Assembly (NCBI RefSeq): GCF_001411805.1
Contig: NZ_CP007213.1
Span: forward strand, 806,001-870,000
Length of the DNA: 64,000 nt
From: Burkholderia plantarii
GTDB taxonomy: Bacteria > Pseudomonadota > Gammaproteobacteria > Burkholderiales > Burkholderiaceae
Direction of reading: 5' to 3'
Shown here: in pieces, positions 37,336 through 46,891 of the stretch
Layout: every line of letters begins with the position of its first letter
Position numbering within the stretch: position 1 is the stretch's first letter
Program-made: the position numbers and the translations under genes
Notes under the pieces: generated by a model
Databases searched by the model: none
Told to the model about the DNA's origin: nothing
The model's input: only the letters and a program-made list of their open reading frames with translations

Positions 37336-38247
37336 ATGAATACACGGATTTCACGCGGCACGCTGGCCGCGTGCCTGCTGCTGGCGAGCCACGTCGCGCT
37401 CGCCCACGTCGCGTCGTTCGCGACACCATGGTCACGCGGCGGCCGATACGGCTCGTGCGGCGGCGGCAGCTGCTCGCACGGCGGCGCGGTCGAAGGCAGG
37501 TACGGCGGCGTCGCGGCCGATCACGGCACGATCACGCGCACCGCGCCCGGGCAGTTTTCGAACAGCGGCACGGCCACCGGGCCCGGCGGACGCAGCTACG
37601 CGCACGGCGGGGACACGAGCTGCGGCGGCGGCACCTGCACACATACGGGCAGCGTGACCGGGCCGGACGGCCACTCGGTCAGCACGAGCGGCAGCGTGAC
37701 GCGAAACGGCGCGGGCCAGTATTCGTCGTCGGGCGCGCTCACCGGCCCGCGCGGGACAACGACGCGCAGCGGTTCGACCGATTGCGGCGCGGGCACCTGC
37801 ACGCATTCGGCCAGCGTCAGCGGCCCGAACGGCAACTCGGTGAGCCGCACCGGCACCGCCGCGCGCATCGCGCCTGGCGTCGTGGCGACCTCGCGCACCA
37901 CGACGGGCCCGCACGGCGTCACGATCGGCACCGGCGGCGTGGTGGTCGGGGCGGGTGCGGTGGCGCCGGGGCCGGCGGTCGGTCCGCATGCGGTCGTGGT
38001 GTCGCCCGGGCGCGCCCCGGTGGTGGTCGCGCCGGGGCCGGCGGTCGTGGTGGGGGCCGCGCCGCCGGTGCTCGCGCCGGTTCCGCTGCCGGTCGCCGCG
38101 CCGGTGGTGGCGGCACCGGTCGCGGTGGTGGGCGTCACGCCCGTGGTGGCCGCGCCGGCGGTGATCGTCCATGCGCCCCCCCGGCCGACCGTGTGGATCC
38201 GCGGGCATTGGGCCGGCGGGGTGTGGGTGCCCGCGCACCGCTTCTAG
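37336..38247 (+). CDS. secreted Gly/Ser/Thr-rich Cys-repeat protein
   Basis: This 303-residue precursor has a signal peptide (LAACLLLASHVALAHV). The N-terminal half holds three spaced repeats of the form C-G-x-G-x-C-[ST]-H (CGGGSCSHGG, CGGGTCTHTG, CGAGTCTHSA) separated by G-x-x-[ST]-rich stretches resembling TGPDGHSVS and TGPRGTTTR. The C-terminal half is a Val/Pro/Ala-rich tail ending PTVWIRGHWAGGVWVPAHRF. Cys pairs beside His suggest metal or disulfide sites; the function is unknown. It has its own copy of the GACAT promoter. Confidence 0.7.
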   Translation: MNTRISRGTLAACLLLASHVALAHVASFATPWSRGGRYGSCGGGSCSHGGAVEGRYGGVAADHGTITRTAPGQFSNSGTATGPGGRSYAHGGDTSCGGGTCTHTGSVTGPDGHSVSTSGSVTRNGAGQYSSSGALTGPRGTTTRSGSTDCGAGTCTHSASVSGPNGNSVSRTGTAARIAPGVVATSRTTTGPHGVTIGTGGVVVGAGAVAPGPAVGPHAVVVSPGRAPVVVAPGPAVVVGAAPPVLAPVPLPVAAPVVAAPVAVVGVTPVVAAPAVIVHAPPRPTVWIRGHWAGGVWVPAHRF

Positions 38248-38280
38248 CGCGGTGCGATCTCGCGGTCGCCGACCGGCCCC

Positions 38281-38334
38281 GACATCGGGCGACACATGTT
38301 TTCAACAGCTTGTAGCGGGCACTTTCGCTAGATT
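38281..38334 (+). promoter_or_regulatory. GACAT tandem-repeat promoter, site 5 (small envelope-protein operon)
   Basis: GACAT at 38281-38285 and GACAC at 38291-38295 are 10 bp apart, ACAGCT is at 38305-38310 and TAGATT at 38329-38334 follows after 18 bp. Between sites 4 and 5 the stretch TTTTC(C)AACAGCTTGT is nearly identical, suggesting local duplication of promoter and gene. Confidence 0.68.
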
Positions 38335-38398
38335 TGACGTGGGACGCAGGCACGAGGATCCGCCGCTCCCGAACCTCCCTCGATAGACAGGATCAGCC

Positions 38399-38671
38399 AT
38401 GAAGACACTTCGACTTGCCCTTCTTTCCGTGATCGCCACCGGCTCCGCGCTGGCCGCCCAGGGCGCCTTTGCCGGCGTCGTGGCGGTCGGTATCGGGGTG
38501 CCGGCCGCCCCCTTCGTGATGGCGCCCGCGGTGCCCGTGTATCCCGTGCCGGTGGCGGTCGCCGCGCCGGTGGTGGCCGCGCCGGTGGTGGTCGCCCCGG
38601 GCCCGGCCGTGGTGGTGCGGACCGGCTATGTGTACCGCCCGACGGTACGCGCCGCCGTGATCGTGCGCTGA
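38399..38671 (+). CDS. small secreted Val/Pro/Ala-rich protein
   Basis: This 90-residue precursor has a clear signal peptide (ALLSVIATGSALAAQGAFA). The mature part is low-complexity, built of AAPVV, APVVV and PVPV units and ending VRAAVIVR. It resembles the Val/Pro-rich tail of the protein at 37336-38247, suggesting partial paralogy. No catalytic motif is present. It heads a likely three-gene operon with spacings of 25 and 32 bp. Confidence 0.65.
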   Translation: MKTLRLALLSVIATGSALAAQGAFAGVVAVGIGVPAAPFVMAPAVPVYPVPVAVAAPVVAAPVVVAPGPAVVVRTGYVYRPTVRAAVIVR

Positions 38672-38696
38672 TGTCCCTTCGTCATCCAAAACGATC

Positions 38697-39257
38697 ATGA
38701 ACGACATCCAGAACCGGCGACGTGTTTCGCGATGGCGGTGCGCAGCCGGCCTCGCGACGGTGTTCGCGCTGGCCGGTTGCGCGGTCGAGCCGCCGAGCAA
38801 TCCGACCGTGATGGCGCTGCCCGCGAAGGGCAAGAGCCTGAACGAGTTCCAGCAGGACGACTACGGCTGCCGCAACGTCGCGAGCCGCGCGGTCCAGCCG
38901 CAAGCCGATTCGCCGGGCGCGCGCAACGGCGCGCTCGCCGCCGCGGCGCTCGGCGGCGCCGGCGGCGCCGCGGTCGGTGCCCTGATCGGCTCGGCCTCGG
39001 GCAACGCGGGGCCCGGCGCGGCGATCGGGGCCGGCGTGGGCCTGCTGGCGGGCGGCGCCAGGGGCTCGCAGCAGCGCGCGCAGACGGCCGCCTCGTTGCA
39101 GCAGCAATACGACAACGCGTACGCGCAGTGCATCACCGCGAAGGGCGACGTGATCGAGGCGCCGCAGCCGGCGCCGGTGGCGTGGGTACCCGTGGTGACC
39201 GCCGCGCCGCCGCCGGTGGTCTACGCGCCGGCGACCTACTACTACGTACCGCGCTGA
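38697..39257 (+). CDS. glycine-zipper lipoprotein
   Basis: This 186-residue precursor has a lipobox with Cys28 (VFALAGC). After LNEFQQDDYGCRNVAS comes a glycine-zipper stretch (AAALGGAGGAAVGALIGSAS, residues about 80-110) typical of YMGG/OmpA-linker-like envelope proteins, then a Gln-rich helix with YAQCITAKG and a Pro/Tyr-rich tail ending YYYVPR. The zipper may insert into or pack against the outer membrane. It follows the 38399 gene closely and is probably co-transcribed. Confidence 0.75.
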   Translation: MNDIQNRRRVSRWRCAAGLATVFALAGCAVEPPSNPTVMALPAKGKSLNEFQQDDYGCRNVASRAVQPQADSPGARNGALAAAALGGAGGAAVGALIGSASGNAGPGAAIGAGVGLLAGGARGSQQRAQTAASLQQQYDNAYAQCITAKGDVIEAPQPAPVAWVPVVTAAPPPVVYAPATYYYVPR

Positions 39258-39289
39258 ACTTCGCTTTTTCCAACTTTCAGGAGTGAACC

Positions 39290-39541
39290 ATGAAACGTCT
39301 GTCAATCATTCTCGTCGCACTGGTCGCCGCCTCGTCGGCCTATGCGCAGAGCAGCATGCAGCAGAAGCTCGAGCAGCGCTTCGCGGCCGCCGACGCCGAT
39401 CACGACGGCAAGCTCACGCTCGCCGAGGCGCAGGCCGGCATGCCGCGCCTGGCCGCCCATTTCGACGAGATCGATACGGCGCATCAGGGCTATGTGACGC
39501 TCGATCAGATCGAACAGTTCGCCGCGAGCCGACGTCAGTAA
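39290..39541 (+). CDS. small secreted EF-hand protein
   Basis: This 83-residue precursor has a signal peptide (IILVALVAASSAYAQ). One canonical EF-hand loop, DADHDGKLTLAE, follows a helix, and a second degenerate loop (DTAHQGYVTLDQ) lies near residue 65. It is likely a periplasmic calcium-binding protein. It is 32 bp after the glycine-zipper lipoprotein and precedes a strong hairpin terminator, so it probably closes the operon. Confidence 0.75.
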   Translation: MKRLSIILVALVAASSAYAQSSMQQKLEQRFAAADADHDGKLTLAEAQAGMPRLAAHFDEIDTAHQGYVTLDQIEQFAASRRQ

Positions 39542-39579
39542 GGTCGGCCCCACCGCGATCCGGTTGCGATCGCGGCGCC

Positions 39580-39607
39580 GAGCCGGCGCGCCGGCTCCGC
39601 GTTTTCC
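39580..39607 (+). terminator. rho-independent-like terminator after the EF-hand gene
   Basis: The palindrome GAGCCGGCGCGCCGGCTC at 39580-39597 forms a 7-bp G/C stem with a CGCG loop and is followed within 4 bases by TTTT. It lies 38 bp after the EF-hand stop and should end the small envelope-protein operon. Confidence 0.6.
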
Positions 39608-41137
39608 TCCAGCATCCTGCGGGTCGTCGGGCGTGCCCGCTTCCGGTCACGATCCGCCGCGGTCCTCGATCGCCGACGCGCCGTCCCGGCGCCGCATCCG
39701 CCGCGACGGCGCGAGGCCGGCGCCGACCGTGGCGAGCCGCTCCGCCGTCACGATCTGCGGCGTCCCCATCAGCGCCGCGCCGTAGGTGGACATCCAGCCG
39801 GCCTGGTTCGCGGCCCGCGGTCCGGTGTCGTGCATGAACAGCAACAGCACCGCCGGCATCCGGCGGCAGCCGGCCGCGCCGCGCGGCCACGCGTCGGTCG
39901 CGAAACGCCGGCAACGATCCGGCCAGCCCTGGCGCATCATCGTCATGGTCCGCCGCCTGCGCCGCCAGCGGCACCTGCCGCGGTTCCGGAATCCGGGCGA
40001 ACGCGGCCAGCGCGCCCGCGGCCAGAGCGCCGGTTATGCCGTGGAACATGCCGCCGAGGCGGGCGCGGCGATCGGCGCGCCACCGGCCGCGCCGGCCGCC
40101 CGTCCCCGCGCCGACGTATCCGCGCCGACGTCCCCGCGCCGACGTAACCGCGCGCCCAAGCGAAGATGTGACGGTGTCGCGGGGCGGCCACCACGTCGGA
40201 GATCACGGCGCATATGGCGGGATGCGACGCGCATTCGAACCCACCGATCATCGGCAGCACGACGGCGATCGCCGCCACGCCGCCACGCCGCCGCACGACG
40301 GCAGCGGCGGGAAGCCGCCGCCCGCGCCGAGCAGCGAGCACAGCGGCACCGGACGTCGCCCGTCATGATCCGCCGCGCCGCCGAGCCACGACGTGGCGAG
40401 CGGTTTCCTGCCAATGGCGGGCCGGCAGCGCGACCTGGCGGGAACGCAGGGGGGCCGCCAGGTCGGCCCGCAAGGCCGGAAGCGGCATGATCACGCCGTC
40501 GGCGAGGCCGACGCTCAGGCACTCGGCCATGGCGCAGCGCCGGGCGGCGGCGACAGCGAAAGGAGGGGCCGCGGAAGAAGGCTTCCCTACGCAAACCATG
40601 GACGCATGGATCGCGCCGGCAGGGTCGGACGGCGCCCGGCTGCGCGTTGATGGATCTCAACCCGCCACGGCGGCGAGCGTACGGCCGAACGCTGTCGCGC
40701 AGCGTGGCGGCGGCATTCGCGGTGTCGACGAACCCGCCACGGGCAAGCTGCGGCCGGCCGACACCAGCGGCAGCGCCGCCACGTCGCCGAATGCGAGTGT
40801 CGCGGCGCGCTCGGCGAATCGTGAGGATGGCGAAACGTTCGACGATTGCCGGGAAGGCCCGCCAGTCAAGGCTGCCGGGCCGGCTCGCCGTTCCATGCCC
40901 GCATGTTTCCCAATGCGAATGGAAAATGCGACGGATCAATCGTATTCTTGACTGCGAGGAATTCGCGGTGTCGTCGTCGCGCTTCCCGGTGCAAACGGCC
41001 TCGACGGCCAGGGCCGGAAGCCGGCGCGAGCGGTAGGAAGCCACCAGTCACGGCACCGGTCGCCGGTGCCGCGAATTCGCCCCGATGGCGCGCGCCCCGC
41101 GTGTGCCCCGTCCGCATTCACGTCGAACTTGAAACCC
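39608..41137. other. degraded region, possible MFS and regulator remnants
   Basis: About 1.5 kb contain no intact gene. On the minus strand near 40,180-40,340 the frame AIAVVLPMIGGFECA followed by VISDVVAAPRHRHIFAW, and FHGITGALAAGALAAF near 40,040 in another frame, look like pieces of a major-facilitator transporter. Near 40,720-40,820 LAFGDVAALPLVSAGR resembles part of a LysR-type effector domain. The pieces are short and frameshifted, so assignments are tentative. Confidence 0.3.
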
Positions 41138-42322
41138 ATGTCTACACCCTTGCAAACCGATTCATCGCGCACGCGGCTTCATCTGCTCGCCGCGATCCTG
41201 TTCGTTTCCTATCTCTGCGTGGCAATTCCGCTGCCGGTGATCCCCGTCTTCGTCACGCATCGACTCGGCCTCGACAACGTCTGGGCCGGCCTCGGCGTCG
41301 GCATCGCCTTCCTGAGCACCATCTTCACGCGCGGCTACGCCGGCAATGTGGCCGACCGGCTCGGCGCCAAGACGGCCGTGGTGCGCGGCATGCTGCTCTA
41401 TGCCGGCGGCGCGGCGATCTCGCTGCTGGCCGGCTTCGCCGGCGCGCCGTGGGCCGCGTTCGGCACGCTGGTGCTCGGGCGGCTGCTGCTCGGGCTCGGC
41501 GAGAGTCTGGTCGGCGTCGGCATCATCACCTGGGGCGTCGGGCTGGTCGGGCCGGCGCGCTCGGGCCAGGTGCTGGCCCTCGTCGGCGCGGCCATCTACG
41601 GTGCGTTCGCGCTGGGCGGGCCGATCGGGCTGGTCCTGCTTGAGCGCGTCGGCTTCTCCGGCACGATGGCCGTCAGTGCCTTGCTGCCGTGCATCGGGCT
41701 GGCGGTGGTGGCCGGCCTGGCCGGCATCGCGCCGCACCCGCACGGCAAGCGCCCGTCGTTCGCGAGCGTGGTCGGACGGCTCTGGTTGCACGGTCTGGTG
41801 GTGTGCCTGCAGGGCATCGGCTTCGCCGCGATCGGCGCGTTCTTCGCGCTCGACTTCCTGCACAACGGCTGGCATTACGCGGGGCTCGGGCTGACCGCAT
41901 TCGGCGTCGGCTTCGTGCTGGTGCGCGTGCTGTTCGGCCATCTGCCCGATCGTGTGGGCGGCCTGCCGGTGGCGATCGGGTCGCTGGCGGTCGAGACCAT
42001 CGGGCAGTTGATGATCTGGAGTGCGAATGATCCGGGGCTGGCGCTGGCCGGCGCCTTCCTGACCGGGCTCGGCTGCTCGATGGTGTTCCCGGCGATGGGG
42101 CGCGAGGTCGTGCATCTGGTGGCGCCGCATCTGCGCGGCGCGGCGATGGGCGCCTACGCCGCGTTCCAGGATCTGGCCTACGGCCTGACCGGGCCGGTGG
42201 CCGGGATGCTTGCCGATCGCAGCGGCTACGGCGGCGTGTTCCTCGCCGGCGGCGTGGCGGCGTTGATCGGCATGCTGGTCGTGCTGTATCTGCAGCGCGT
42301 GCGTGCGCCCGTCGCGCAGTGA
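41138..42322 (+). CDS. MFS transporter, YhhS/YfcJ-type
   Basis: This 394-residue permease has 12 predicted helices, LFVSYLCVAIPLPVIPVFV in helix 1 and the motif-A variant GNVADRLGAKTAVVRG between helices 2 and 3. It matches the YhhS/YfcJ group of putative sugar or drug exporters. The start at 41138 omits a non-family upstream extension. It is followed 16 bp later by a siderophore-interacting protein gene, so siderophore or metal-related export is possible but not shown. Confidence 0.85.
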   Translation: MSTPLQTDSSRTRLHLLAAILFVSYLCVAIPLPVIPVFVTHRLGLDNVWAGLGVGIAFLSTIFTRGYAGNVADRLGAKTAVVRGMLLYAGGAAISLLAGFAGAPWAAFGTLVLGRLLLGLGESLVGVGIITWGVGLVGPARSGQVLALVGAAIYGAFALGGPIGLVLLERVGFSGTMAVSALLPCIGLAVVAGLAGIAPHPHGKRPSFASVVGRLWLHGLVVCLQGIGFAAIGAFFALDFLHNGWHYAGLGLTAFGVGFVLVRVLFGHLPDRVGGLPVAIGSLAVETIGQLMIWSANDPGLALAGAFLTGLGCSMVFPAMGREVVHLVAPHLRGAAMGAYAAFQDLAYGLTGPVAGMLADRSGYGGVFLAGGVAALIGMLVVLYLQRVRAPVAQ

Positions 42323-42338
42323 CCAGCCGGAGCGAAGC

Positions 42339-43118
42339 ATGACGACCTTTTCCCGACCGCGCGGCCACGCCACGGGGCCGACGATCGAGCGCGTGCGTCA
42401 CGACGATCGGGTGCGCATGCTGCGGGTGGCGCGCGTCGAGCGCCTGACGCCGCACATGTCACGCGTGAGCTTCGTGGGCGAGGCGCTGGTTGGCTTTCAC
42501 AGCCTCGCGCCCGACGATCGCGTCAAGCTGTCGTTTCCCGGCGTCGGCGCCGCCGGTGCCGAGGCGCGGCGCGACTACACGGTGCGCCGCCACGATGCGG
42601 CCGCCGGCACGCTGGTGATCGACTTCGCGCTGCATGACGCGGGGCCGGCCTCGGACTGGGCGCGCACGGCGCGGCCCGGCGACACGCTCGCCGTCGGCGG
42701 TCCGAAGGGCTCGGCAGTGATCGCCGGCAGCGTGCGGCGCTGGCTGCTGATCGGTGACGAGACGGCGCTGCCCGCGATCGGCCGGCGCATCGAGGAAGCC
42801 GGTGCCGGCACGCGCATCACGAGCCTCGTGTGCGTGGCCGGCGCGGCCGAGCGACAGCAGTTCGAGACGGCCGCGAGCCTCGACGCGCGCTGGGTCCATC
42901 GGCCGCTGTCGCAGGCGCATCTGCCGGACGCACTGCTGGCGGCGGCGCGGCAGCTCGAGATCGGGCTGGACACGTTCCTCTGGGTGGCGGCCGAGGCTTC
43001 GGTCGCGCGTGCATTGCGTCGTCATTTCGTCGACGAACGCGCGCATCCGACCGGCTGGTTCAAGTTCTCGGGCTACTGGGTGGCGGGAGAGGCCAATGCG
43101 CACCGGCGCCTCGACTGA
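42339..43118 (+). CDS. siderophore-interacting protein (FAD-binding ferric reductase family)
   Basis: This 259-residue protein has the SIP-type FAD-binding barrel with RRDYTVRRHD near residue 75 and GPKGSAVI near residue 118, then the C-terminal SIP domain with LLIGDETALPAIGRRIEEA. Such proteins reduce ferric siderophores in the cytoplasm using NAD(P)H. It begins 16 bp after the MFS stop and is followed by a TetR gene, suggesting a small iron-linked operon. Confidence 0.88.
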   Translation: MTTFSRPRGHATGPTIERVRHDDRVRMLRVARVERLTPHMSRVSFVGEALVGFHSLAPDDRVKLSFPGVGAAGAEARRDYTVRRHDAAAGTLVIDFALHDAGPASDWARTARPGDTLAVGGPKGSAVIAGSVRRWLLIGDETALPAIGRRIEEAGAGTRITSLVCVAGAAERQQFETAASLDARWVHRPLSQAHLPDALLAAARQLEIGLDTFLWVAAEASVARALRRHFVDERAHPTGWFKFSGYWVAGEANAHRRLD

Positions 43119-43279
43119 AGCACGGCGGTGCGCTTGAGCGCCACGCCGCGCCTCGGTAAGATGCGAGAGGACGATCGCGTCGCGACATCCGCAAGGTTCC
43201 TCGCCGCGCCGCCGTTTTTCCCATTCCTCATATCCGCATCGGCCGTCGTTCGCCCCGGCCGCGCGGCGCCGGCCCCACC

Positions 43280-43912
43280 ATGACCCCACGCCGAACCACC
43301 CGTATTTCCGCGCGCAAGCTGCCGCAACAGGCGCGCTCGACCGAGCTCGTCGCGGCGATTCTCGATGCGGCCACCCAGGTGCTGGCGAAGGAAGGCGCGC
43401 AGCGCTTCACCACGGCGCGCGTCGCGGAGAAGGCCGGCGTCAGCATCGGCTCGATCTACCAGTACTTCCCGAACAAGGCGTCGATCCTGTTCCAGTTGCA
43501 GTGTGACGAATGGAGCCGGACCGCCGAGATGCTGCGCTCGATCCTTGATGATGCGCGTCGCCCGCCGCTCGAGCGGTTGCGCACGCTGGTCCATCGCTTC
43601 GTGCAATCGGAGTGCGAGGAGGCGGGCATGCGGGTGGCACTCGGCGATGCCGCGCCGCTGTACCGCGACGCGCCGGAGGCGAGCGAAGCCCGCATCGCGG
43701 GGCAAGGCATCATCGACGCGTTCATGGGCGAGGCGCTGCCCCTTGCCTCGAAAGCCGAACGCCAGCTCGCCGGCGATCTGGTCAACACCACGCTGCGCAT
43801 GCTCGGCAAGCGGTTTTCCGAGCATCCGCGCACGCCCGCCGAAATCAGCAGCTATGCCGACGGCATGGCCGACATGTTCTGTGCCTACCTTCGCGCGCTC
43901 GCGCGCGAGTGA
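43280..43912 (+). CDS. TetR-family transcriptional regulator
   Basis: This 210-residue regulator has the HTH FTTARVAEKAGVSIGSIYQYF (residues about 45-64, TetR signature SIGSIYQYFPNKASIL) and a TetR C-terminal ligand domain. It is 161 bp after the siderophore-interacting protein gene in the same direction. It probably regulates the MFS/SIP pair or itself; the ligand is unknown. Confidence 0.87.
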   Translation: MTPRRTTRISARKLPQQARSTELVAAILDAATQVLAKEGAQRFTTARVAEKAGVSIGSIYQYFPNKASILFQLQCDEWSRTAEMLRSILDDARRPPLERLRTLVHRFVQSECEEAGMRVALGDAAPLYRDAPEASEARIAGQGIIDAFMGEALPLASKAERQLAGDLVNTTLRMLGKRFSEHPRTPAEISSYADGMADMFCAYLRALARE

Positions 43913-44420
43913 GCGCGCGGGCGGACCTGCGCGCATCCACGCGCCGCGAGCGTCGCCAAGTCGGGACCACGGCGAGCCGGCGTCCAGCGCCCGACGAGAT
44001 CAATATCGACGGCCGCGCCGGGCGGTGGCGCCGCGGCGCCGACGCAGCTGCGAGCGGGGCAGGGCGCCGTGAAGGGCCGCGCGTTCACCGCGTTCGTCGC
44101 GGCGACGTTCGAGACGTCGGGCGGATATCGCCAGAGGGGCGGCTCGCGAATTCGGACGGCGCGATAAGGGGGCGCCCGGGGTCGAGCCGGCGATGATGCC
44201 GGCAAAGGAACCGGGAACATGACGCAGAGAACCCGACGCACGCACTCGCGGCGGTCAACGGTCAAGGCCCGGGCGGTGCCGGCGGCAGTCAAGGGCGGGC
44301 TGGCCAGCAGTCCGACGTCGATCCGAAGCGGATCACCGGATGGAAGCGGCCGTTGCAGGCGCGTGCGGCCGACGGGTCCGGCATGGCGGGCACCGTTTCG
44401 AGCGAGCCGCCGGGAGACGT
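43913..44420. other. gap with no supportable gene
   Basis: About 500 bp follow the TetR gene. Open frames on both strands are Arg/Ala-rich with no recognisable motif. They probably belong to decayed DNA next to the IS630 remnant. Confidence 0.4.
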
Positions 44421-44590
44421 CGAGACCGTGGAGGCTCGTCCGGTTCGGTCAAACAGCCGATCAGGCGAAATCGACCAATTCGTCGCCCGCTACAACGAAA
44501 ATGGCAAACCGTCCGTCTGCACCGCGTCAGCCGCTTCCATTCCCGAAAAGCTGCACTGACTTTGCCGTCGAATCGACGGAACAGGGCGCT
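44421..44590 (+). pseudogene. IS630-family transposase remnant (C-terminus)
   Basis: The translation shows RGGSSGSVKQPI in one frame, then EIDQFVARYNENGKP and CTASAASIPEKLH in another, an in-frame TGA at 44557-44559, and LCRRIDGTGR. This is the C-terminal end of an IS630-family transposase (SVKELxxKIDxFVxxYNENxKP...TADSILEKLHRLCxRIxGTGH). The TGA fits a CGA to TGA change of the Arg in KLHRLC. The core is missing, so the fragment is inactive. Confidence 0.72.
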
Positions 44591-44791
44591 GGCGGCGGAT
44601 CGTCGCGTTTTCCCGCCGAGGTCCCGCCAGGCGGCGCGGCGGCGGCATCGGCGGGACGCGGGATCCCTGCCAAAAAGCAAGCTGGCGATAGTTTTGCCCC
44701 GATGCTGACGAACTCCTTGCAATCGAGTTGGGGTAACATGCGCTACCTTTTAAACCAACCAGTCTGCCGATAACAAAGCGGAACGCGCTTG

Positions 44792-45514
44792 ATGTCTCAG
44801 CCGGATAAAGAATCGGTCCATGCCAGTTCGACCCTGTCGAACAAGGTCTTCAACGAACTGCGGCGCGATATTCTGCTCGGAATATACAAGCCCGGGCAGA
44901 AGCTGCTGCTCAACGAACTGAAGCAGCGCTACGCGGTGGGCGGTTCGCCGATTCGCGAGGCGCTGCTGCAACTGGTCTGGAAGAAATACGTGGTCACCGA
45001 ACCGCAGCGCGGCTTCTGGGTGGCGCCGGTGTCGCTCGACGAACTGCGCGAGGTGCTGATCGTGCGGCGCGGGCTGGCCGAATACGCGGTGCGCCGCTCG
45101 CTGGAGCAGGGCGACGAGGCCTGGGAGCTCGAAGTGCTGTCCGCGTACCATCGCCTGAGCCGCATGGACCCGCGCAATCCGGCCACCGATCTGCAGGAGT
45201 GGGCCGACCGGCACACCGCCTTCCACATCGCGATCATGAACGGCAGCCGCTCGCCGGTGGTCGTCGACCTGATGGAGTCGCTATACGACCGGCTCGAACG
45301 CTACCGGCACATCTGGTTCGATCCGAAATTGCCGGTCGACATGCAATACAGCGATGAAGGCGAGCACGAGGCGATCCTCCACGCGGTGCTGGCGCATGAC
45401 GTGGCGCGCACGCTCGAGCTGCTGGCGCAGCACTATTCCCATGTGATGGCGGTGGCCGAGAGCCTCACCGCCGAATCGTTCGAGACGAAGACGGCCGGCG
45501 CCGGCCGCGGCTGA
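44792..45514 (+). CDS. GntR-family (FCD-type) transcriptional regulator
   Basis: This 240-residue regulator has a GntR winged helix (LLLNELKQRYAVGGSPIREA, residues about 35-54) and a C-terminal helical FCD domain. The ATG at 44792 was preferred to TTG at 44789. It converges on tyrS with a 24-bp gap and is the regulator nearest to the tyrosine decarboxylation genes. Control of that module is plausible but not proven. The upstream 100 bp are comparatively AT-rich, consistent with a promoter. Confidence 0.85.
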   Translation: MSQPDKESVHASSTLSNKVFNELRRDILLGIYKPGQKLLLNELKQRYAVGGSPIREALLQLVWKKYVVTEPQRGFWVAPVSLDELREVLIVRRGLAEYAVRRSLEQGDEAWELEVLSAYHRLSRMDPRNPATDLQEWADRHTAFHIAIMNGSRSPVVVDLMESLYDRLERYRHIWFDPKLPVDMQYSDEGEHEAILHAVLAHDVARTLELLAQHYSHVMAVAESLTAESFETKTAGAGRG

Positions 45515-45538
45515 GCGGCCCGCGCCGGCCCGGTCGCA

Positions 45539-46825
<1,287 letters not shown>

Positions 46826-46891
46826 GTGTGTTTCTCCGGTTGAGGGATGGCTGGTGAGCGAGGGTGTGTGGGGCGCCGCTGCCTGTCGCCG

